A stretch of 44,731 nucleotides of DNA from Prevotella sp. CAG:732 (GCA_000436035.1 FR893268.1:20758-65488); one strand, 5' to 3'. Counted from the first letter of the stretch, positions 1 to 8,986 are shown. Numbers and translations: made by a program. Notes: generated by a model not told the origin, from the letters alone.

Positions 1-336
1 GAGCGTCGTCTTGAATTGGCATTGGAGGGTGATCGTTGGTATGACTTCGTACGTAGATATTACTACGATCCAGATGCTACAATAGCAGAGTTGAATGCTC
101 AAAAGCGTAACGAATACTATGGCTTGAACGATTTGTACGAAACATGGTATAACAAAGGTGCCAAGAATGGTCCATGGAATGTAACAAGTGATGTTCGCTA
201 CAATGACGACCCTGGCAAACACCAGAATGTTCAGCAGAGCAGTTTCACTATTCCATTCCCTACAGAGGATGCTACACAGAACCCTCATTTGCTTGAGGCT
301 CCACAGCACATAGACATTTCACAGTTCGCTTATTAA
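1..336 (+). CDS. SusD/RagB family outer-membrane lipoprotein, C-terminal part only
   Basis: The gene enters from the left edge in frame 1 and ends with TAA at 334-336, leaving 111 codons of the C-terminal end. The first residues read ERRLELALEGDRWYDFVRR, the conserved SusD/RagB C-terminal motif, followed by the usual loop-rich tail. SusD proteins are surface lipoproteins that lid the SusC TonB-dependent transporter and bind the glycan of their PUL. Its SusC partner should lie just outside the window to the left. It is followed 25 bp later by the IPT-domain lipoprotein on the same strand, so it is the first visible gene of PUL1. The family call is secure; the substrate (probably mannan or glucomannan) is inferred from the downstream enzymes. 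Confidence 0.93.
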   Translation, partial: ERRLELALEGDRWYDFVRRYYYDPDATIAELNAQKRNEYYGLNDLYETWYNKGAKNGPWNVTSDVRYNDDPGKHQNVQQSSFTIPFPTEDATQNPHLLEAPQHIDISQFAY

Positions 337-361
337 GTAGAATCTCCAAAAAAGAATCATT

Positions 362-1651
362 ATGAAATTAAACAATAAAGTTCTAAGCTTCATTCTTCTG
401 GGTGCAACAATGATGGGCAGTGCCAGCTTGACCAGTTGCGTTGATGAACCAGACAAATATGAAGTTGCAGGAGGTAGCCCTTCTATTGACTACATCCGTC
501 TTAGCGATGTCACCAAGAAAGACTCCATGTTAACTGGAGCTTACATGGGTACTAACATCTGTTTGGTGGGTAACAACCTCAGAAGTATCAAGAAGATTTT
601 CTTCAACGACCAAGAGGCTATACTGAACACAAGTTTCATAACAGACCACACCTTGCTTGTTGATGTACCAACGACACTGACAGACAATCCAACCAACAAG
701 ATTTACATGTACAACAGCAAGAACGAATGTACAGAATATGATTTCAAGACACTCGTGCCAAATCCTGTTGTATCATCTTTGAACAATGAGTTTGCAAAAG
801 ATGGTGAAACTGTTACTTTAAAAGGTGACTACTTGTTGGATTACGAGAATGCACATCTCAAGATTAGCTTCCCTGGTAATGTGGACGTAACCGACTTCAA
901 GAGCATTTCAAAAACAGAAGTAACATTCGTCGTTCCAGAAGGAGCACAGAAAGGCTTTGTCACTGTAGAGAGTATGTATGGCAAGAGCAAGTCGCAATTC
1001 TATTTCCGTGACGATCGCAACATTCTCTTTGATTGGGACGATGATGGTGACGAAGCATTGGCATCAGGTCACGGTTGGCGTAATGGTCACCCAAGAAATG
1101 ACATTGAAGGTGTAACACCTTTGGACGGCAACTACTTGTACTTAGGTGGTTCTGATGTCAACTTCGACTCTTGGGCAGAAGATGACTATTCTTTCGACTA
1201 TTGGCCAGAACCTAGTGCAGGTTATCCAGAGTTGAACACATTGATGAAGTGGAAAAATCTAGACAATATGCAAGTGAAGTTCGAAGTCAATGTTCCTAAT
1301 GAATGGAAAGGCTTGTCTCTACAAGTTTACTTAACAGGCAATGATCAGGTGACATACGCAACAGCGACAAATAACTACCTTGCTGACGACACCTTCCCTC
1401 GTGCTCTTTGGACACCTTGGTATGGAACAGAAAAATCTACATTCACAACTTCTGGATGGCAGACAGTATCTATTCCTTTGAAAGATTTCAAGTATGACAG
1501 ATATGGAAATTCTTTGAGCAATAGTCTCAAGTTTGAGAACCTTACTGGTATGACTATGTTCCTCTACACAGGACCATACAAGACCGAGTCTGAGACATGC
1601 TCTCCTACTATCTGTATTGACAATATCCGAATTTGTCCAATAAATGAATAA
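362..1651 (+). CDS. IPT/TIG-domain surface glycan-binding lipoprotein (SGBP-B-like)
   Basis: This 429-aa protein has a lipoprotein signal ending in a Cys at about residue 26 (SLTSC, then VDEPD), as expected for a Bacteroidales surface lipoprotein. Residues about 38-215 form two IPT/TIG-like immunoglobulin folds (for example VVSSLNNEFAKDGETVTLKG). Residues about 220-429 are a Trp/Asp-rich domain (LFDWDDDGDEALASGHGW, SWAEDDYSFDYWPEP) that resembles the C-terminal binding domain of SGBP-B proteins from xyloglucan and other beta-glycan PULs. Its place directly after SusD is the usual SGBP position. The role inferred is holding the polysaccharide at the cell surface next to SusCD. The exact ligand cannot be read from sequence. 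The start at 362 is the only one that gives a signal peptide. Confidence 0.85.
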   Translation: MKLNNKVLSFILLGATMMGSASLTSCVDEPDKYEVAGGSPSIDYIRLSDVTKKDSMLTGAYMGTNICLVGNNLRSIKKIFFNDQEAILNTSFITDHTLLVDVPTTLTDNPTNKIYMYNSKNECTEYDFKTLVPNPVVSSLNNEFAKDGETVTLKGDYLLDYENAHLKISFPGNVDVTDFKSISKTEVTFVVPEGAQKGFVTVESMYGKSKSQFYFRDDRNILFDWDDDGDEALASGHGWRNGHPRNDIEGVTPLDGNYLYLGGSDVNFDSWAEDDYSFDYWPEPSAGYPELNTLMKWKNLDNMQVKFEVNVPNEWKGLSLQVYLTGNDQVTYATATNNYLADDTFPRALWTPWYGTEKSTFTTSGWQTVSIPLKDFKYDRYGNSLSNSLKFENLTGMTMFLYTGPYKTESETCSPTICIDNIRICPINE

Positions 1652-1656
1652 AACAA

Positions 1657-1689
1657 ATGTGCTGGCAGTTTTTTTTACTGCCAGCATAT
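1657..1689 (+). other. Intra-operon hairpin after the first SGBP gene
   Basis: A 10-bp perfect stem (TGCTGGCAGT at 1660-1669 with ACTGCCAGCA at 1677-1686) extends to 13 bp with one G-U pair. The T-run is in the 7-nt loop rather than after the stem, so it is not a textbook intrinsic terminator. It lies 5 nt after the stop of the 429-aa gene and 25 nt before the next start. A role in mRNA 3'-end protection or partial attenuation is an inference. Confidence 0.6.
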
Positions 1690-1714
1690 CAAAAACTTTT
1701 AAAAGTCGATCATT

Positions 1715-3733
1715 ATGAAAAGACAAAATAAAAAATTCTTCTGGTTTGTACTGATGTTAATATGCAGTACTTTCATGTTTACGTCTTGTGACAGAGACGA
1801 CTTGAACACCGACCAGTATGGCAACCAGATTTCATTGTTGTCTTATGGCCCAAACCCAGTAGTACGTGGTGGAGTCTTGACCTTTAAAGGAAGCAACCTA
1901 GATCAAATTACAGAGATAGACCTTCCTGGCGCAGACCCAATTACCAGCATAAATATTGTCACTTCTGGTACAAAGTCAGAAATCAACATCGAAGTACCTG
2001 CCGAGAAATGTGAAACAGGTATCATCACATTGAAGACCGCCAAGAATGGTGAAATTCAAACTTTGACACCTATCACCTACATCGAGGACTTAAAGTTCAC
2101 AGGCTTCTATATAGGAGAAGACAAAGAGAACAAAGTAGGTAAAGTAGGCGATATTCTCACTATAGAAGGTGACTACCTCAACAATATTACATCTGTTATA
2201 TTTAATAACGGAACAACAGTAGATGCAGAAGATTTTACCGCCCATACACGTTATCTGATTTCATTAGCGATCCCTGCTGAAGCTAACAATGGTAGATTCC
2301 AAATCAGCGATGGTGATAACTATATGTACTCAGAAGGTGAGATTACAATTAATGGACCAGAAATCGATCCAGAAAATGCAATCGCCAAGACTTTGATTAA
2401 AGCTGGAGAAATCGAGACTTTGAAGGGAACTGCACTTGACTTGATTGCAAGTATCGAACTCAATGGTGCAACAATTGAGGCTAAAGATTTCAAGTCACAG
2501 TCTGCAACAGAAATCACATTCGAACTTCCTGCTACAGCAACAGATGGCGAAGTTAAGGCTATCGCTAAGAATGGTACATCTATTAGCTTCGGTAAAATTG
2601 AGACAGTCGTACCTACCAATTTAGTTGCTACCCCATCACCTATCAAAAATGGTGCAGAACTTACTATTACAGGTAAGGATATGGACTTGATCACAGGCAT
2701 CGCGTTCCCTAACGCAGCTAAGTCTGAACTGAGCAAGGTAGAAGCAGACAAGGTAACTACTATCGTACCTGAAGACGCACAGGAAGGTAACATTACTTTG
2801 AGCTTGGCAAATGGCAAGACTGTTACCGTAGCTTACACTTTGGTCAAACCAACTGTTACAGCCTGCAACCCTACTGCTATTACTGCTGGCGAAAGAACCA
2901 TCATCAAAGGTACTAACCTCGACCTCGTACAAAGCGTAACATTCCCAGGCGACGTTGAGATGACTGTAAACGAATTCCCAGGTCATACTGCGACAATGAT
3001 AGCAGTTACAGTTCCTACAGCTTGTGCTGGCAGTGGCTTCAAGTTGAACTTGAAGAATGGAACAACTGTTGAAATCAAGGACGCATTGACAATCAAGGCT
3101 GCTACAACACCTGCTATTGCATCAGTTACTCCTGGTGAAGCTGTTGCTGGAGAAAAAATAACCTTAACAGGTAAGAACTTCCAGAACATCCAGAGTCTCT
3201 ACATCGGCTCATATAAGGTAACTCGTTATACTTCTCGCACTAACACAGAGATTATCTGTCTAGTACCAGCCAATGCCGCTAAGGGAACATACAAGATTGT
3301 TATGGAAGACCTTGATGGCAACAAGATTGAAGGCGTTGACTTCAAGATTGTTCCTGCAGAGAAAGACATAGCTGACTTTGCCAAAAATGAAGCTGGCACA
3401 GCCATTACCTATCCATTTGTGTTCAGTTGGGGCGATAATACAGGTAAACTCCGTCTCAACAAAGCAGATCTTATTAAACTTGGCGTAAAGAAGGGTTCTA
3501 AGTTGATAGTTTATAAGGATGCAAGTGTTACAGGACAAGTTCAAATCAATGACGCAAACTGGTCTGGCCTTTATACAATCGCAGACTGGAACGGAACAGA
3601 AACTCAGATTGTACAAGAATTTGATGACAAAATGATGAATGCCATCAACAATGTTTCTGACGGTTGGAGCGACACTGCATTCATTATCCAAGGTGACTTA
3701 GGGAAAGCAAACAAGATTGTTATCCTCCCATAA
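1715..3733 (+). CDS. Multi-IPT/TIG-domain surface lipoprotein
   Basis: This 672-aa protein starts with a lipoprotein signal (FMFTSC at about residues 20-25, then DRDD). Residues about 38-550 hold roughly six IPT/TIG-type repeats, each with a PNPV..G..LT..G.NL..I pattern and an Asp-rich edge. The last 120 residues (from about 553) form a separate beta-rich domain containing FSWGDNTGKLRLNKADL and a late DGWSDTAFIIQGDL, which could be the glycan-contacting domain. It follows the SGBP-B-like gene by 63 bp and fits a second surface glycan-binding protein or a long spacer that lifts a binding domain from the membrane. No catalytic motif was seen. The IPT assignment is firm; the binding role is inferred from locus position. 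Confidence 0.8.
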   Translation: MKRQNKKFFWFVLMLICSTFMFTSCDRDDLNTDQYGNQISLLSYGPNPVVRGGVLTFKGSNLDQITEIDLPGADPITSINIVTSGTKSEINIEVPAEKCETGIITLKTAKNGEIQTLTPITYIEDLKFTGFYIGEDKENKVGKVGDILTIEGDYLNNITSVIFNNGTTVDAEDFTAHTRYLISLAIPAEANNGRFQISDGDNYMYSEGEITINGPEIDPENAIAKTLIKAGEIETLKGTALDLIASIELNGATIEAKDFKSQSATEITFELPATATDGEVKAIAKNGTSISFGKIETVVPTNLVATPSPIKNGAELTITGKDMDLITGIAFPNAAKSELSKVEADKVTTIVPEDAQEGNITLSLANGKTVTVAYTLVKPTVTACNPTAITAGERTIIKGTNLDLVQSVTFPGDVEMTVNEFPGHTATMIAVTVPTACAGSGFKLNLKNGTTVEIKDALTIKAATTPAIASVTPGEAVAGEKITLTGKNFQNIQSLYIGSYKVTRYTSRTNTEIICLVPANAAKGTYKIVMEDLDGNKIEGVDFKIVPAEKDIADFAKNEAGTAITYPFVFSWGDNTGKLRLNKADLIKLGVKKGSKLIVYKDASVTGQVQINDANWSGLYTIADWNGTETQIVQEFDDKMMNAINNVSDGWSDTAFIIQGDLGKANKIVILP

Positions 3734-3783
3734 GTGATATTTAACTAAAAAAAGTCACTTATGTGAAATATATTCAGTAAATT

Positions 3784-3817
3784 TGTGGCGTAGTTATATC
3801 AACTGCGCCACATTTTT
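3784..3817 (+). terminator. Intrinsic terminator inside PUL1
   Basis: A 12-bp stem (left arm 3784-3795, right arm 3801-3812, one G-U pair, 5-nt loop) is followed at once by five Ts at 3813-3817. It lies 50 bp after the stop of the 672-aa gene and 26 bp before the next gene. It should separate, at least partly, the binding/import genes from the enzyme genes downstream. Confidence 0.75.
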
Positions 3818-3842
3818 AATTTAACGACCAACATTACAAGAC

Positions 3843-4298
3843 ATGAAGAAAATAGCATTATCCTTATGGGTGGCACTCTGCTGCATGACAGCACATGCCG
3901 CTGACGGAAAGTCGCTGTTTGTATCCTTCAATGATGGAAGCAAAATAGAGTTTGCACTCTCCACACTTCCAGAGGTTACTTTCGGCGATGACAAGATGAC
4001 GGTGAAAACCACAAGTACAACCGCTAGCTACGAACTATGGAAAGTGAGCACATTCACTTACGGCACAACCACCGACATCAAGCAAGTTAGCCAAGATATC
4101 CACTTCGCTTGGGAAGGTGACAGAATCATCGTGGACGGCAAAGCCAACAAGGTGAGCATATACTCTTTGGATGGCAAAGCTGTATCCATCTCCCCTATCA
4201 TCAACAACGACAAGACCATCATCAGCCTAGAAGGTCTTACCAAGGGGGTATATATTATCAAGATTAACAACAAATCCATTAAAATCGCAAGACAATGA
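3843..4298 (+). CDS. Small secreted protein with C-terminal sorting-type (T9SS-like) tail
   Basis: This 151-aa protein has a Sec signal (MKKIALSLWVALCCMTAHA), then a module of about 60 residues with the pattern DGSKIEFALSTLPEVTF...YELWKVSTFTY, then a C-terminal domain of about 65 residues (VSIYSLDGKAV...KGVYIIKINNKSIKI). The tail resembles the type A sorting domain of the type IX secretion system in Bacteroidota. There is no catalytic domain between the two. The downstream GH26-GH5 protein begins with a similar N-terminal module but lacks a tail. The stop overlaps the next start (ATGA at 4295-4298), so translation is probably coupled. It may act as an adaptor or be a remnant of an ancestral larger protein; function is not established. 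Confidence 0.7.
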   Translation: MKKIALSLWVALCCMTAHAADGKSLFVSFNDGSKIEFALSTLPEVTFGDDKMTVKTTSTTASYELWKVSTFTYGTTTDIKQVSQDIHFAWEGDRIIVDGKANKVSIYSLDGKAVSISPIINNDKTIISLEGLTKGVYIIKINNKSIKIARQ

Positions 4299-6655
4299 AA
4301 AGAATATTACTCTCACTCATGGCAGTAATGCTCTCATTCACTGCCTTTGCACAAACAGATGGAGACAAAATTACCATCAATAATACTGAAGGTAAACATG
4401 CAGAGTGGAACCTCACTGGAGAATCAAACTGCATCTCCTCTATGAAACATACGAACAACAATGAACTAGAAATCTACCTAAAAGGTATGGAGGATTGGGG
4501 TTCTGCAGAAACCTACGATGTCAACAAAATCAACAACATCGTATTCTCCATCTATCATGAGAGCGATGTTAGCGATGTAACACTGGCAGATGCAGCAGCT
4601 ACAGAGAAGACCAAGAGACTCTATAAGTATCTCCAACTCAACTATGGTACCAAGACGATTTCTTCTGTTATCGCCAATGTGAACTGGAACCACGAAGAGG
4701 CTGATAAAATTTACACAGCTACAGGTAAATATCCAGCCATGAACTGCTATGACTTCATCCATATCTATGTGCCTAACCAGAGCCGCAATGGATGGATCAA
4801 TTATAACAACATCACACCAGTAACTGAGTGGGCAGACGCTGGCGGTTTGGTTTCATTGATGTGGCACTTCAATGTACCTAAATCAGAAAGCACAACTCCT
4901 AGCCAAGATGGTAGCGGCGTAACTTGTACCCCACGTGAAACTACCTTCAAAGCCTCCAACGTCTTCACATCTGGCTCTTGGGAAAACAAATGGTTCTATC
5001 AGGAGATGGACAAGGTGGTGGAAGTTCTGCAGAAGTTGCAGGACGCAGGCGTTGTTGCCGTTTGGCGTCCATTCCACGAGGCAGCCGGCAATGCCTGTCT
5101 GAAATCAGGTGCCAGCTGGGGCAAATCCTGGTTCTGGTGGGGATATGATGGTGCCGAGACCTACAAGAAGCTTTGGCAGACCATGTTTAATTACTTCCAG
5201 AACAAGGGAATCCACAACCTGATATGGGCTTGGACCACACAGAATTACAATGGCGATGCCAATACCTATGACAATGATGCCGACTGGTATCCTGGCGACA
5301 AGTACGTAGACATCATCGGTCGCGACCTCTACGGTTATGATGCTGCCAAGCAGGCTCAGGAGTTCAAGGAGATTCAGGCACGCTATCCTGGTAAACTCAT
5401 CGCTCTGGCTGAGTGCGGAACTGATGCCAACAACAATACAGCTACCGCAGGTATTGACGAAGCATGGAACGCCGGTGCAAAATGGAGTTTCTTCATGCCT
5501 TGGTATGGAAGCAACATGCCATCCAACGACTGGTGGAAGGCAGCATTGAGCAGCAAGAACGTGATTACCCGCGACCAGGTAAACCTGAACGCAAACTATG
5601 TAGAGGAAAGCGCAGTAGATGCTGTGAAGAACATGGGCATCGGTACCAATTTCGGCAACTGCACAGATGTGGTTGCCATGTGGATGAACATGAACAGCAA
5701 CTCGGTTACTGATTTCGAGAAAGAATGGGGACAGGAGCCAACGACCAAACCGATGGTAGATTTCCTGAAGAAGAACGGCTTTAATTCCGTCCGCATCCCA
5801 GTCACTTGGTTCCAGCACATGAAAGAAGACGGCACAGTAGATACTGCTTGGATGGACAGAGTACAGGAAATTGTAGATTATGTCATCGACAATGGCATGT
5901 ATTGCATCCTTAATGTTCACCACGATACAGGAGCAGACGATAATAAAGTAACCCATTGGATCAAGGCTGATTTGGACAATTACAATGCCAACAAGACTAA
6001 GTTCGAGAACCTTTGGACACAGATTGCCAATCGTTTCAAGAACTACGACCAACACTTGGTATTCGAGGGTTACAACGAGATGCTCGATGCAGACAACACT
6101 TGGAATGCACCAAAGAATACCAATAGCTACAAGGGATTGAATGGTTATGCACAGAGTTTCGTAAATGCCGTTCGTGCTACTGGTGGCAACAACGAGACTC
6201 GTAATCTCATCGTTAATACATACGCCGCTTCAAATGGTGATGAAGTTTTAAACAATCTCACCATCCCTACCGACAAGGTAAGCGGTCACATTGCAGTAGA
6301 GGTTCACACCTACGCACCATGGGATTGGTTCGCTACTAAGGGAGCATGGGATAGTTCTTGCAGCAATGAAATCAAGAGCATGTTCACTCGCTTGAACAAC
6401 AAGTTCATCAGCAAGGGCATTCCTTGCATCATCGGTGAATATGGTACACACGGAAGCAAGAGTGTCAGCAAGAACAGCACAGATTCTCAGAAGAAAGCTG
6501 CTGCCGACCAAGCTGCCGACATCGTAAAGCAGGCAAAGGCATACGGCGTTGCCACTTTCTATTGGATGAGCATCTTCGAGGGAACTGACCGCACCGTTCC
6601 TCAGTGGACACTCCCTACTGTAGTAGAGGCAATGCAGAATGCTTACAATGAGTAA
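4295..6655 (+). CDS. Bimodular glycoside hydrolase, GH26 beta-mannanase plus GH5 endoglucanase/mannanase
   Basis: This 786-aa protein has a Sec signal (residues 1-19), a short N-terminal beta module (about 22-88), a GH26 domain (about 95-425) and a GH5 domain (about 435-786). GH26 signatures are all present: W190-H191, the acid/base in WRPFHE (E262) and the nucleophile in LAECG (E373). GH5 signatures are also complete: R500, H542/H543, acid/base in YNE (E595), H671, nucleophile in IIGEYG (E715) and W757. GH26 and GH5 are retaining enzymes that cut beta-1,4 backbones; GH26-GH5 fusions are known from rumen Prevotella as mannanase/glucanase enzymes. A substrate with mixed mannose and glucose units, such as glucomannan, would suit both domains. 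There is no C-terminal sorting tail and no lipobox, so its location (periplasm or exported) is uncertain. Confidence 0.92.
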   Translation: MKRILLSLMAVMLSFTAFAQTDGDKITINNTEGKHAEWNLTGESNCISSMKHTNNNELEIYLKGMEDWGSAETYDVNKINNIVFSIYHESDVSDVTLADAAATEKTKRLYKYLQLNYGTKTISSVIANVNWNHEEADKIYTATGKYPAMNCYDFIHIYVPNQSRNGWINYNNITPVTEWADAGGLVSLMWHFNVPKSESTTPSQDGSGVTCTPRETTFKASNVFTSGSWENKWFYQEMDKVVEVLQKLQDAGVVAVWRPFHEAAGNACLKSGASWGKSWFWWGYDGAETYKKLWQTMFNYFQNKGIHNLIWAWTTQNYNGDANTYDNDADWYPGDKYVDIIGRDLYGYDAAKQAQEFKEIQARYPGKLIALAECGTDANNNTATAGIDEAWNAGAKWSFFMPWYGSNMPSNDWWKAALSSKNVITRDQVNLNANYVEESAVDAVKNMGIGTNFGNCTDVVAMWMNMNSNSVTDFEKEWGQEPTTKPMVDFLKKNGFNSVRIPVTWFQHMKEDGTVDTAWMDRVQEIVDYVIDNGMYCILNVHHDTGADDNKVTHWIKADLDNYNANKTKFENLWTQIANRFKNYDQHLVFEGYNEMLDADNTWNAPKNTNSYKGLNGYAQSFVNAVRATGGNNETRNLIVNTYAASNGDEVLNNLTIPTDKVSGHIAVEVHTYAPWDWFATKGAWDSSCSNEIKSMFTRLNNKFISKGIPCIIGEYGTHGSKSVSKNSTDSQKKAAADQAADIVKQAKAYGVATFYWMSIFEGTDRTVPQWTLPTVVEAMQNAYNE

Positions 6656-6694
6656 AGCCAGAACCTAACAAAGTAGAAGAAAAGAACAACAAAG

Positions 6695-7774
6695 ATGAAT
6701 CGTATCAATAAGTTTTTATTATTCTGTTTCATCGGCATCGCAGTCGCCACATGTGCAACATCATGTGGCGACAAGAAAAAGAAATCATACGATGAAATAG
6801 CGATGAGCGGTCTGACCACTCGCACAGAGAACCTACAAACCAATGTCAAGGCATACGCCAACAAGGGTACACTCATCGGACAGATGTATGGTACGCTGAC
6901 CGGAATCGGTTGGAACAGATGGCAATGCGACAGCGACAGATGCGACATGCAAGCCATTTGTGGTTTCCGTCCTGCCGTCAATGGGTACGAATTGGCAGGA
7001 ATAGAGAATGGAAAGAGTAGTAACATAGATGGCATACCCTTTAAGAGTATCAAGGAAGATGTACTCAAAAACTTCCGCAAAGGTGGGTTGCTCATCATGA
7101 ACTGGACTGCACCCAACTACAATGGCAATGAAGACATACTAGAGGTATATGCCAAGAAAGTAGCCAACTTCCTAGGTAGCCTCCAAGATGACTACGGCAT
7201 TAAGGCTCCTGTAGTACTCAACCTCTTCCCTATCGATGGGAAATCATGGTATTGTCAACTGAGCAAAGATGATTACATCGACCTTTACAAGAAGATGCAA
7301 GATTTGCTAGATGATGAGGATGTAAGCAATGTGATATATGGTTATTCTGAGGCATATCAACCAGGCAAGAACTTGATGGATCGCTATCCAGACCACAACA
7401 TTGATGTCATCAACGTAACTTACCTTCAGTCTCGCACTTCCATCAATCTCCCTCTTTACGACAAGAGCATCAAGGACATCATCAATCAAGCCTTGCCGTT
7501 CGCACAAGAGCACAACACTGCGTTTGGTTTGACCACTGGTGTTGAGTCGATTGGCGACTCTAGTGTATTCGCCAGCACCTTGCTACCAGAATTAAAACAG
7601 CATCATATTGCTTACTTGATGTTTGGCAAGAACCAAGGTGAACCGATTGATGGCCATTATTTCGTTCCATACCCAGGCGTAGAAAATCAGAAGATTCATG
7701 GATTCATGAAGTTGGTCAACGATGAAGTCAGTATCTTCCTAGAGAAGTTGAATGGCTTGTATCTGAAACATTAA
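6695..7774 (+). CDS. GH26-fold lipoprotein with both catalytic glutamates replaced (probable pseudoenzyme)
   Basis: This 359-aa protein has a lipobox (ATSC, Cys24) followed by GDKKKK. The fold is recognisable as GH26: TLIGQMYGTLTGIGW (59-73), FRPAVNGYELAGIE (91-104), a CxPYPG-like VPYPG (324-328) and MKLVNDEVSIFLEKL (338-352). The catalytic positions differ from active relatives. The W-H motif is NWT (136-138). The RPxHE acid/base motif is NLFPI (176-180), placing Ile180 where Glu is expected. The TETG nucleophile motif is LTTG (279-282), placing Thr at the Glu. By hand alignment all three signature positions are lost, which suggests a mannan-binding surface protein rather than an enzyme. It is the last gene of PUL1, 39 bp after the GH26-GH5 gene. 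The alignment was by eye. Confidence 0.78.
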   Translation: MNRINKFLLFCFIGIAVATCATSCGDKKKKSYDEIAMSGLTTRTENLQTNVKAYANKGTLIGQMYGTLTGIGWNRWQCDSDRCDMQAICGFRPAVNGYELAGIENGKSSNIDGIPFKSIKEDVLKNFRKGGLLIMNWTAPNYNGNEDILEVYAKKVANFLGSLQDDYGIKAPVVLNLFPIDGKSWYCQLSKDDYIDLYKKMQDLLDDEDVSNVIYGYSEAYQPGKNLMDRYPDHNIDVINVTYLQSRTSINLPLYDKSIKDIINQALPFAQEHNTAFGLTTGVESIGDSSVFASTLLPELKQHHIAYLMFGKNQGEPIDGHYFVPYPGVENQKIHGFMKLVNDEVSIFLEKLNGLYLKH

Positions 7775-7831
7775 AATCACAAATGATTCATGTGATACAA
7801 TAAGCGACAACATTTCGCATAAAACATAAAA

Positions 7832-7871
7832 AGTCCCATCAAGAACCAAGCCTTGATGGGACTAACTTTTT
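7832..7871. terminator. Bidirectional terminator between convergent genes
   Basis: A perfect 12-bp stem (7832-7843 with 7852-7863, 8-nt loop) is followed by five Ts at 7867-7871 and preceded by an A-rich run. It closes PUL1 on the + strand and the 339-aa gene on the - strand. Confidence 0.9.
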
Positions 7872-7903
7872 AATATCTATTCCGAGAAACGTAAATGAGT
7901 GTA

Positions 7904-8923
7904 TTACTGCACATATTTCTTTCCATTCTTAATCACAACCCCCTTGTAAGAGGCATCTACCTGCTGACCTGCGAGGTTGTAAATCTTAGCATCCTGTGTA
8001 GCTGGAGTAACTGTGGCATTGGAAATACCAGTTGGAGTAGAAGTTTTCAAAATTGAAATCTTCTGAACAAAGATTCCATGACCTGCCAAACATACACCAC
8101 CTTGCTCTTTCAAGACTGCCAAGTCAGCTTCGGTTAGAACGACAACAAGAACGCCAGAACCATTCAAATTATAAATAGCATTTCCATTTTTAACTTGATC
8201 AGCCGTTTCTAATGTGGAAGGAAGAATCGTCCACCAAGCACCCATTACTTGAACCTGAGAATATCCCTCTTCTGGGTCTTTTTTATATTCTATACGAAGA
8301 GTATTCCCTGGAACCAAAAGAGTCTTGGCAACATCTGTGAGAGAAGCCTTTACGATATCAACAGTTCCTTTGTCAGGATCACCATTCCATCCTAAAGAAA
8401 CGGTAGAAGGTGTATCAAAGAATACAGCTTCCTCTGGTGCAGGTGCTGCATTTTGGAAATAAGCAGACTTAAATGTAACCGTCTTAGGAGCATCTGCTGA
8501 AGCATCAGAACCTGTGTATTGCAAATAAATCTGTTTTACACTATGCTTGTGATCTGCGTCAAGCGACAAGACGATTTTATCTCCATCACCTTGTTGAGTT
8601 GTTGTATAAGTATTTTCTTTACCCCCATCAAGATAAGTATCATTATACTCCAACGCAATCTGAATCTTAAGTTTGTCTGGATTATCAAGTTCTAAGACAA
8701 ACTCATCATAAGCAGAAAAATCCACCCCATTAACACCAGTCCACCAACCTGGGCGGTAATCCCACTGCTTGTAGAAAGTGATGACCTTTGTTGCAGGGTC
8801 GAAAAACACCTGATTAGCTTTTGCGTCCTTGGTATTATTATTAGGTTCACCAATGTCCAAAGTAACGGCATTAGCACACATGGCGAACAATACGCCAAAC
8901 ACTAGAGTAAATAACTTCTTCAT
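7904..8923 (-). CDS. Secreted beta-sandwich (carbohydrate-binding-like) protein with C-terminal sorting-type tail
   Basis: This 339-aa protein has a Sec signal (MKKLFTLVFGVLFAMCANA), then two beta-rich domains: about 20-155, Trp-rich near the start (YKQWDYRPGWWTG), and about 165-290 (LGWNGDPDKG ... MGAWWTILPS ... GHGIFVQKISIL). Both look like carbohydrate-binding beta-sandwiches as found in Prevotella glycan loci, but I cannot name a CBM family. The end, KIYNLAGQQVDASYKGVVI plus NGKKYVQ, is the Prevotella-type secretion tail. No catalytic motif was seen. It is transcribed alone, with its own promoter box at 8987-8994 and the shared terminator at 7832-7871. A secreted or surface-attached mannan-binding role is inferred from its neighbours. 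Confidence 0.7.
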   Translation of the reverse strand: MKKLFTLVFGVLFAMCANAVTLDIGEPNNNTKDAKANQVFFDPATKVITFYKQWDYRPGWWTGVNGVDFSAYDEFVLELDNPDKLKIQIALEYNDTYLDGGKENTYTTTQQGDGDKIVLSLDADHKHSVKQIYLQYTGSDASADAPKTVTFKSAYFQNAAPAPEEAVFFDTPSTVSLGWNGDPDKGTVDIVKASLTDVAKTLLVPGNTLRIEYKKDPEEGYSQVQVMGAWWTILPSTLETADQVKNGNAIYNLNGSGVLVVVLTEADLAVLKEQGGVCLAGHGIFVQKISILKTSTPTGISNATVTPATQDAKIYNLAGQQVDASYKGVVIKNGKKYVQ

Positions 8924-8986
8924 AAGCTTTTAAATTTAATTAGGTTTATAATATATTAAGTTGTTGTTCTTTTACTTATCCGACGG

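Noticed and set aside
5105..6055. 316-aa - strand open frame inside the GH26-GH5 gene
   Set aside because: Shadow of a well-supported bimodular enzyme with complete catalytic motifs.
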